From NCBI GenBank assembly GCA_002431395.1, contig DJEU01000014.1, positions 1 to 11,426 of the forward strand: DNA of 11,426 nt, written 5' to 3'. Positions 7,327-11,426 of the stretch are shown here, piece by piece (position 1 is the stretch's first letter; the number at the start of each line of letters is the position of its first letter). A program made the position numbers and the translations under genes. This DNA comes from Lachnoclostridium sp. UBA5890. GTDB lineage: Bacteria; Bacillota; Clostridia; Lachnospirales; Lachnospiraceae. A model generated the notes under the pieces. It was not told the DNA's origin. It ran no database searches and worked only from the letters and a program-made list of their open reading frames with translations.

Positions 7327-8796
7327 GTGGCAGAAGATATAAATCAGTTGTTAAAGGTCAGAAGAGAAAAACTGGCAAATTTGATCGAAGCAGGCAAGAA
7401 TCCATTTGAGATCACAAAGTGTGATGTGACACATCACTCAATGGACATTAAAGATAATTATGACAAAATGGAAGGAAAGACAGTAACCATCGCCGGACGT
7501 ATGATGTTCAAGCGTGTGATGGGAAAAGCTTCTTTCTGTAACGTGCAGGACCTGAAAGGAAGCATTCAGGCATATGTAGCACGTGACAATATCGGAGAAG
7601 ATTCTTACAAAGATTTCAAAAAGTACGATGTCGGTGATCTTCTTTCTATCACAGGTGAAGTGTTTAAGACAAAGACCGGAGAAATCTCCATTCATGCGAC
7701 AGATGTGGTTCTCTTGTCCAAGAGTCTTCAAATTCTTCCGGAGAAATTCCATGGTCTGACGGACACAGATATTCGTTATCGTCAGCGTTATGTGGATCTG
7801 ATCATGAATCAGGACGTAAAAGAGACATTTATCAAACGTTCCAAGATTCTTCGCGAGATCCGTAACTTCCTTGCAGACAGAGATTTCATGGAAGTGGAGA
7901 CACCGATGCTTGTAGCCAATGCCGGTGGAGCAGCAGCCCGCCCATTTGAGACACATTACAATGCTCTCGACGAAGACGTAAAACTTCGTATTTCTCTGGA
8001 ATTGTATTTGAAACGATTGATCGTCGGCGGTTTGGAGCGTGTATTTGAAATCGGCCGTGTATTCCGTAATGAAGGCGTAGATACCCGTCATAATCCGGAA
8101 TTTACCTTGATGGAGCTGTATCAGGCATACACAGACTATGAAGGTATGATGGAACTCACAGAGAGCATGTACCGCTATCTGGCAGAAAAAGTATGTGGCA
8201 GTGCCGTAATCACCTACAATGGCATCGAGATTGACCTTTCTAAGCCATTTGAGCGCATCACAATGATCGACGCCGTAAAGAAATATGCAAACATTGATTT
8301 TAATGAAATAAAGACAGACGAAGAAGCTAAGAAACTTGCTGATGAGCACCATATCGAATATGAGGCTCACCACAAAAAAGGTGATATCATCAGTTTGTTC
8401 TTCGAAGAATTCTGCGAAGATAAACTGGTTCAGCCAACTTTCGTTATGGATCATCCAATCGAAATCTCACCTCTTACCAAGAAAAAACCGGACAATCCGG
8501 AGCTGGTAGAGCGTTTCGAGCTTTTCATCAACGGATGGGAAATGTGTAATGCGTACTCCGAGTTGAATGACCCAATCGACCAGAGAGAGCGTTTTAAAGC
8601 ACAGGAAGAGGCATTTGCTGCAGGAGACGAGGAAGCAAACCACACCGATGAGGACTTCTTAAATGCGTTGTCCATCGGTATGCCGCCGACAGGAGGTATC
8701 GGTTACGGAATCGACCGTCTGGTAATGCTTTTGACCGATTCGCCAGCGATCCGAGACGTAATTCTGTTCCCGACGCTGAAGAGTCTGGATAAGTAA
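7327..8796 (+). CDS. lysS: lysyl-tRNA synthetase, class II
   Basis: Charges tRNA-Lys with lysine in the cytoplasm using ATP. The N-terminal OB-fold anticodon-binding domain covers about 50-135 (VTIAGRMMFKRVMGKASF at 53-70). The class II catalytic core follows: motif 1 region near 175-205 (EVETPML), motif 2 FEIGRVFRNEG with HNPEFT (240-260), the WEMCNAYSELNDP segment (404-416) and motif 3 with GIGYGIDRLVML (457-468). The C-terminus ILFPTLKSLDK is typical. Length 489 aa is normal. I choose the GTG at 7327 because GGAGG (7314-7318) lies 8 nt before it; a TTG at 7312 in the same frame would precede its own ribosome site. Second gene of the greA-lysS operon. Confidence 0.98.
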   Translation: MAEDINQLLKVRREKLANLIEAGKNPFEITKCDVTHHSMDIKDNYDKMEGKTVTIAGRMMFKRVMGKASFCNVQDLKGSIQAYVARDNIGEDSYKDFKKYDVGDLLSITGEVFKTKTGEISIHATDVVLLSKSLQILPEKFHGLTDTDIRYRQRYVDLIMNQDVKETFIKRSKILREIRNFLADRDFMEVETPMLVANAGGAAARPFETHYNALDEDVKLRISLELYLKRLIVGGLERVFEIGRVFRNEGVDTRHNPEFTLMELYQAYTDYEGMMELTESMYRYLAEKVCGSAVITYNGIEIDLSKPFERITMIDAVKKYANIDFNEIKTDEEAKKLADEHHIEYEAHHKKGDIISLFFEEFCEDKLVQPTFVMDHPIEISPLTKKKPDNPELVERFELFINGWEMCNAYSELNDPIDQRERFKAQEEAFAAGDEEANHTDEDFLNALSIGMPPTGGIGYGIDRLVMLLTDSPAIRDVILFPTLKSLDK

Positions 8797-8933
8797 AGTG
8801 CCGAAAATAAGGCGTTTCAACAGTGTTGATACTACATGGTGCTACAATTAGTGCTACAAATATACAAGTTTTGATACGTTTCAGTACATGATAATAATTT
8901 ATGCACCTGCGAAAAGAGAATCATAAAAAGGTT
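8797..8933. repeat. lysS downstream region with GTGCTACAA direct repeats
   Basis: No gene is seen here. GTGCTACAA occurs at 8839-8847 and again at 8851-8859, 12 bp apart, preceded by a shorter ACTACA at 8831-8836. A perfect palindrome TCAACA-G-TGTTGA lies at 8817-8829, and a weak stem (GTGCC with GGCGT) follows the lysS stop. Closely spaced repeats at a chromosome-accessory boundary would fit recombinase or regulator binding sites, but no integrase gene is present in the window to support this. Confidence 0.5.
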
Positions 8934-8977
8934 AAAACCCTTTTCAGAATGAGAGATCATTTTGGAAAGGGTTTTTT
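8934..8977 (+). terminator. intrinsic terminator for greA-lysS
   Basis: AAAACCCTTT (8934-8943) pairs perfectly with AAAGGGTTTT (8966-8975), and AATGA/TCATT (8948-8952, 8957-8961) forms an inner stem with a GAGA loop. A T6 tract (8972-8977) ends the structure. The A-tract on the left arm would let it work in both directions. It lies 137 nt past the lysS stop, so it may have arrived with the accessory DNA rather than being the original lysS terminator. Confidence 0.85.
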
Positions 8978-9010
8978 GTGTTATAGAGAAAATTTATATG
9001 AAAGGTGGTG

Positions 9011-9187
9011 ATGGAGATGTTAAAGGTAAGATTATCTGGCACCAAAAAGGAACTTCGCTGGTTTTTAAAGAAAATGCAACGAGATTGCCGGTGGCAGGTA
9101 AGAAATATTTCAAATTTTAGTTCTATAGAAAGAACGAATGGAAAGTATAAACGCTTATATGTAGATGTTTATCGAAATGAAAAATAA
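9011..9187 (+). CDS. small basic protein resembling DUF3970 (YvzF-like)
   Basis: A 58-aa protein beginning MEMLKVRLSGTKKELRWFL and ending YKRLYVDVYRNEK. The pattern of an opening VRLSGTKxxLxxFL strand-helix and a closing YxRLYVDV strand resembles the short DUF3970 proteins of Firmicutes; this is from memory and not confirmed. The function is unknown. The start is uncertain: AAAGGTGG (9001-9008) could serve ATG 9011 or ATG 9017, and the frame stays open to GTG 9005. It lies 26 nt before the ParA-ParB chimera in the same direction, so the two are probably co-transcribed as remnants of one mobile element. Confidence 0.55.
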   Translation: MEMLKVRLSGTKKELRWFLKKMQRDCRWQVRNISNFSSIERTNGKYKRLYVDVYRNEK

Positions 9188-9213
9188 CCAAAAAAATACG
9201 GAGGGTCAGAATT

Positions 9214-9993
9214 ATGTGTAAAGTAATCGCCATATGCAATCAAAAAGGTGGTGTATCCAAGACTACCACAACAGTAAATCTTGGAGTTGGTTTAGTAAGA
9301 GAAGGAAAGAAAGTAATTCGTTCCGATGAGGAACTGGCAGAGATGATTGAAAGTGTCAGAGAGCATGGTGTACTGGTGCCGGGAATTGTCCGAAAACACA
9401 AAGAAGGCGGCTATGAGATTATTTCCGGGCATACAAGAAAGCATGTATGCGAAGTTCTTGGATTAGAAACAATGCCGGTATTTGTGAAAGAAATGGATAA
9501 CGATGAAGCCAGCGTAGTTATGGTAGATTCCAATATTCAGCGGGAAAACATCCAGCCGAGTGAAAAAGCAAAGGCATACAAAATCAAGTATGATGCCATG
9601 AAGAATCAGGGCAAGGCAGGAAACAGCCTGAAAATGATGTCCGAGGAAAGTGGCGAAAATTATAAGATGATTCAGCGTTATATATGGCTTGCCAGATTAA
9701 GTGATGCGCTGCTGGCTTTGGTAGATAATAAGCAGCTTGGATTGGTTCAGGGCGTCAGCCTGTCTGTTCTTTCGGAAGAAGAGCAGGGTATGGTTTATGA
9801 TGCTGTTTGCCGGTATGGGAAGAAAATATCGACCATACAGGCAAATGAGATAAAGAAATTCAGTTTGGAGGGGAAATTAGATGCTGACAGATTGGAAGAG
9901 TATCTTTTTTCGACACCCAAGCAGAAAAAGAAAAAAGAAATTACTCTGAGAAATGAACGACTGTCAGAGTGTTGTGGTCAAGCATTTTTGTAA
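9214..9993 (+). CDS. in-frame ParA-ParB chimera (partition protein remnant)
   Basis: Residues 1-34 are the start of a ParA/Soj ATPase, with the deviant Walker A KGGVSKTTTT (11-20) and VNLGVGL, stopping exactly where the family would read on to its LIDxDPQ strand. From about residue 35 the sequence is a ParB/Spo0J protein without its own N-terminus: DEELAEMIESVREHGVLVPGIVR, then YEIISGHTRKH (67-77, the GHRR-type arginine box), then MVDSNIQREN (103-112) and a helix-turn-helix region (about 138-165). The ParA-ParB junction is near 9313-9318. Most of parA and the start of parB are missing, yet the frame is kept. GGAGGG at 9200-9205 is a good ribosome site. The C-terminus is also altered: ParB-like sequence ends at RLSE (residue 251, base 9966) and the last eight codons read the end of an insertion sequence. 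The missing ATPase motifs exclude ParA activity; DNA binding by the ParB part is possible. It may be a pseudogene that is still open. Confidence 0.85.
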   Translation: MCKVIAICNQKGGVSKTTTTVNLGVGLVREGKKVIRSDEELAEMIESVREHGVLVPGIVRKHKEGGYEIISGHTRKHVCEVLGLETMPVFVKEMDNDEASVVMVDSNIQRENIQPSEKAKAYKIKYDAMKNQGKAGNSLKMMSEESGENYKMIQRYIWLARLSDALLALVDNKQLGLVQGVSLSVLSEEEQGMVYDAVCRYGKKISTIQANEIKKFSLEGKLDADRLEEYLFSTPKQKKKKEITLRNERLSECCGQAFL

Positions 9994-10003
9994 CATTTGT
10001 GGC

Positions 10004-10140
10004 TAAAAAAATTCATTGGATTGTTGCTTGGATATTACCGGAGTCTCCCGTGTATGTAAAGGATGCTTCGCACCGCCTTTGGGCGGCTTTGTCCTTGACA
10101 TACACGAAAACCTCCTGGTAAGGTGTAATCAAGCAATCCA
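10004..10140 (-). terminator. long imperfect palindrome with T7 tract, likely transposase terminator
   Basis: The arms pair from TGGATT/AATCCA (10017-10022 with 10135-10140) through GCTTG/CAAGC, GGAG/CTCC, CGTGTATGT/ACATACACG (10050-10058 with 10097-10105) and AAGGA/TCCTT to a tip CCGCC/GGCGG (10073-10077, 10082-10086). Internal mismatches and bulges are present. Read on the minus strand, seven T residues (10010-10004) follow the base of the stem within a few bases, so it could end the orfB transcript. It could also be an older palindromic repeat. The stop of orfB is only about 20 nt away. Confidence 0.6.
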
Positions 10141-10158
10141 TTCGAGCATTGTATCGCG

Positions 10159-11019
10159 TTAAGCGATTCTAGCCTGATAAGGTGTTAAATATCCATTGAA
10201 GCTATGTGGACGCACATGATTGTATTCAACATATGCGAACTCCTCTACAGCCTGATAGAGAGCTTCCTCAACATCATATTCATACAGATAAATCAGCTCA
10301 CTCTTCAAAGTGTTGAAATATCTCTCCATTGGAGCATTATCATAGGGACATCCTGCTTTACTCATGCTTTGTGTCACATGAACCGATTCGCAAAACTCTA
10401 CGAATGCTTTGGAAGTAAATTGTGACCCTTGGTCTGAGTGCAGAATTAATTCTCCTTTCAGGGCCGGCTGCGATTCCAACGCTTTCTTCAGAGTACGAAT
10501 TGCAAGATCACTTGTGATATGCCGATCTGTTATGCTGGCGACAACACTTCGATCATGTAGATCTATGATTGTACAGTTGTAGCGTACTTCATGGTTCTCC
10601 AAAAACAAATAGGTAAAATCTGTACACCATTTTTGATTGATTTTATCTGCTGTAAAGTCCTGCTGTATCTTATTTTCAAATACTTTATGTGGTTTTCCAT
10701 GCTCATATTCCGGCTTCTTCGGGCGAACGATAGATTTCAATCCGAGTATGCAATTCATGTACTTGTGGACAGTTGCCGTACTGTATGAAAAACCTTCACG
10801 CTCTAAGTATACCTGCATGGTGCGATACCCGGCTACTCCATGGTGTTTGTGATAAATATCTGCAATTTTTGACAGTACTTTCTCCCTACGGGCATAATAA
10901 TTCGCCTTCCGATGTTTTCGGTAGTTGTAGTAAGCATTTGGACAGATATCAAATCGACGCAGGAGCCAGCGCAGACCAAATTCATTATGATGTTGTTCAA
11001 TAAATCGATAAGCCTCTAA
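10159..11019 (-). pseudogene. IS3-family transposase OrfB, lacking start and OrfA
   Basis: The DDE catalytic half of an IS3-family transposase, which cuts and joins the element's ends. Read from 11019 downward it gives about 286 residues, the normal OrfB length. It begins LEAYRFIEQ, then an HTH_21-like part (FDICPNAYYNYRKHRK), then the rve integrase core. Counted from the internal Met at 10818, the triad is Asp67 (WCTD), Asp129 (HSDQGSQF) and Glu165 (PMERYFNTLKSE), exactly DD35E. The end is EYNHVRPHSFNGYLTPYQARIA, typical of the family. No start codon or ribosome site precedes LEAYRFIEQ; OrfB is usually made by -1 frameshifting from OrfA, which is absent here. The first ATG in frame (10818) would give 219 aa without the HTH_21 part. 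All plus-strand open frames over this gene are shadows. Confidence 0.88.
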
Positions 11020-11414
11020 TCGATTTCCTTTGCAAAGAATGCCGCCGCTTTTTTTGAATCAAAACGATCATTATGTACTTTTCGAATGTTGATATTTGTG
11101 CTATTTTTAGTAATGATAGGATTAATAACCGAGCAGTTAAAACCCTTATCACGAAGATAGCAGAAGAGTGGATAATGATAAATTCCCGTGGATTCTAGGA
11201 AAATGCGACTTTCCAAAGAATACAGCTCTTCTGCTTCTTTTATTTTAGAAACAGCAGTTGTAAGGGAATTCATATCACTATGTAGGATTTTATAAGGTTT
11301 TCCTACGAATTGTTGATTTGGTAGCGCAATAGACATCCAGGAGAAGTCAGCACCGACATCAATACCAACAGAGATGAATAAATCATCGAAATTGAAAATA
11401 ATTTTGTTTGACAT
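11016..11414 (-). pseudogene. IS110-family transposase, N-terminal DEDD domain only
   Basis: IS110 transposases carry a RuvC-like DEDD domain followed by a C-terminal domain with a catalytic serine. Counting from the ATG at 11414 (MSNKII), the four acidic residues are visible: Asp19 (VGIDVG), Glu74 (FLESTGIYHYPLF), Asp116 and Asp119 (VHNDRFDSK). The frame then stops at TAG 11016-11018 after 132 residues, about a third of the usual length, so the whole serine-bearing domain is missing. The break coincides with the start of the IS3 orfB sequence. A TTG at 11420 could add two residues, but ATG 11414 is preferred. The upstream region that in IS110-group elements holds the bridge RNA lies outside the window. 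Confidence 0.88.
11028..11060 (-). other. A7 slippery run at the IS110-IS3 fusion
   Basis: In the minus strand the IS110 codons TCA-AAA-AAA-GCG (11049-11060) contain an A-AAA-AAA heptamer followed by G, a canonical -1 frameshift context. A shift of -1 there reads through 10 intervening codons straight into the orfB frame, joining the two transposase fragments in one polypeptide. The run may be a coincidence of the Lys-Lys codons (DSKKAA). No downstream stem was established. Confidence 0.4.
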
Positions 11415-11426
11415 GAGCAATAGCTC

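Larger units (their letters stand above)
9970..11019 (-). mobile_element. truncated IS3-family insertion sequence inside parB
   Basis: The right end (downstream of orfB) is placed near 9970, where parB-like coding stops and a TGTTGTGGTCAAGC-type end begins. The element carries a nearly complete orfB on the minus strand. The left part, including orfA and its terminal repeat, is missing and replaced by an IS110 fragment near 11016-11035. The exact tip and any target duplication cannot be confirmed because the partner end is absent. The element cannot transpose on its own in this form. Confidence 0.7.

Noticed and set aside
7438..8454. 338-aa open frame on the minus strand
   Set aside because: It is antisense to lysS, has no ribosome site or known domain, and reflects codon bias of the real gene.
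10204..11003. Plus-strand open frames over the transposase region
   Set aside because: They mirror the IS3 orfB gene on the minus strand, which has a full DD35E signature.
1..11426. CRISPR array, tRNA, rRNA or restriction-modification genes
   Set aside because: No spaced repeat series, cloverleaf, rRNA-like sequence or methyltransferase motif was seen on either strand.

Overview
The window looks like chromosome of a low- to mid-GC Gram-positive gut anaerobe, most likely a Clostridia member of the Lachnospiraceae type. The reasons are strong AGGAGG-type ribosome sites, GTG starts, a greA-lysS pair, Sec-secreted parallel beta-helix proteins, an aryl-sulfate sulfotransferase-like protein and clostridial-type mobile genes. 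The assignment to a family is an inference from protein character, since no rRNA or other species marker is present.

Layout. (1) Bases 1-368 are non-coding and rich in repeats: a 64-bp tandem duplication that ends in a stop codon in each copy, three perfect hairpins in a row, and a 14-bp perfect inverted repeat where a promoter would place the start of the next mRNA. (2) Bases 369-6680 are a three-gene same-strand cluster: an arylsulfotransferase (ASST) homologue without a signal peptide, then two paralogous secreted right-handed beta-helix proteins (613 and 795 aa) of unknown substrate. (3) Bases 6701-8796 hold the housekeeping pair greA-lysS. It is driven by a perfect-consensus sigma-A promoter whose -35 box lies inside a terminator-like stem, and it has a leader with two hairpins. 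(4) From about 8800 to the right edge is accessory DNA: short direct repeats, a terminator, a small basic protein resembling DUF3970, an in-frame ParA-ParB chimera, and two broken insertion sequences. The chimera runs into the end of an IS3-family element. The other end of that element has lost orfA and is fused to an IS110-family transposase cut off after its DEDD domain.

How the genes fit together. The 369-6680 cluster is the best candidate for an under-described system: a sulfate-transfer enzyme next to two large exported beta-helix proteins of a carbohydrate-active fold. The paralogues share a two-module plan and a set of Asp/Glu/His motifs that the N-terminal module of the larger protein has lost. 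A role in handling sulfated phenolics or glycans is plausible but unproven. The right-hand region reads as the decayed remnant of a plasmid or integrative element that carried a partition locus and later collected insertion sequences downstream of lysS.
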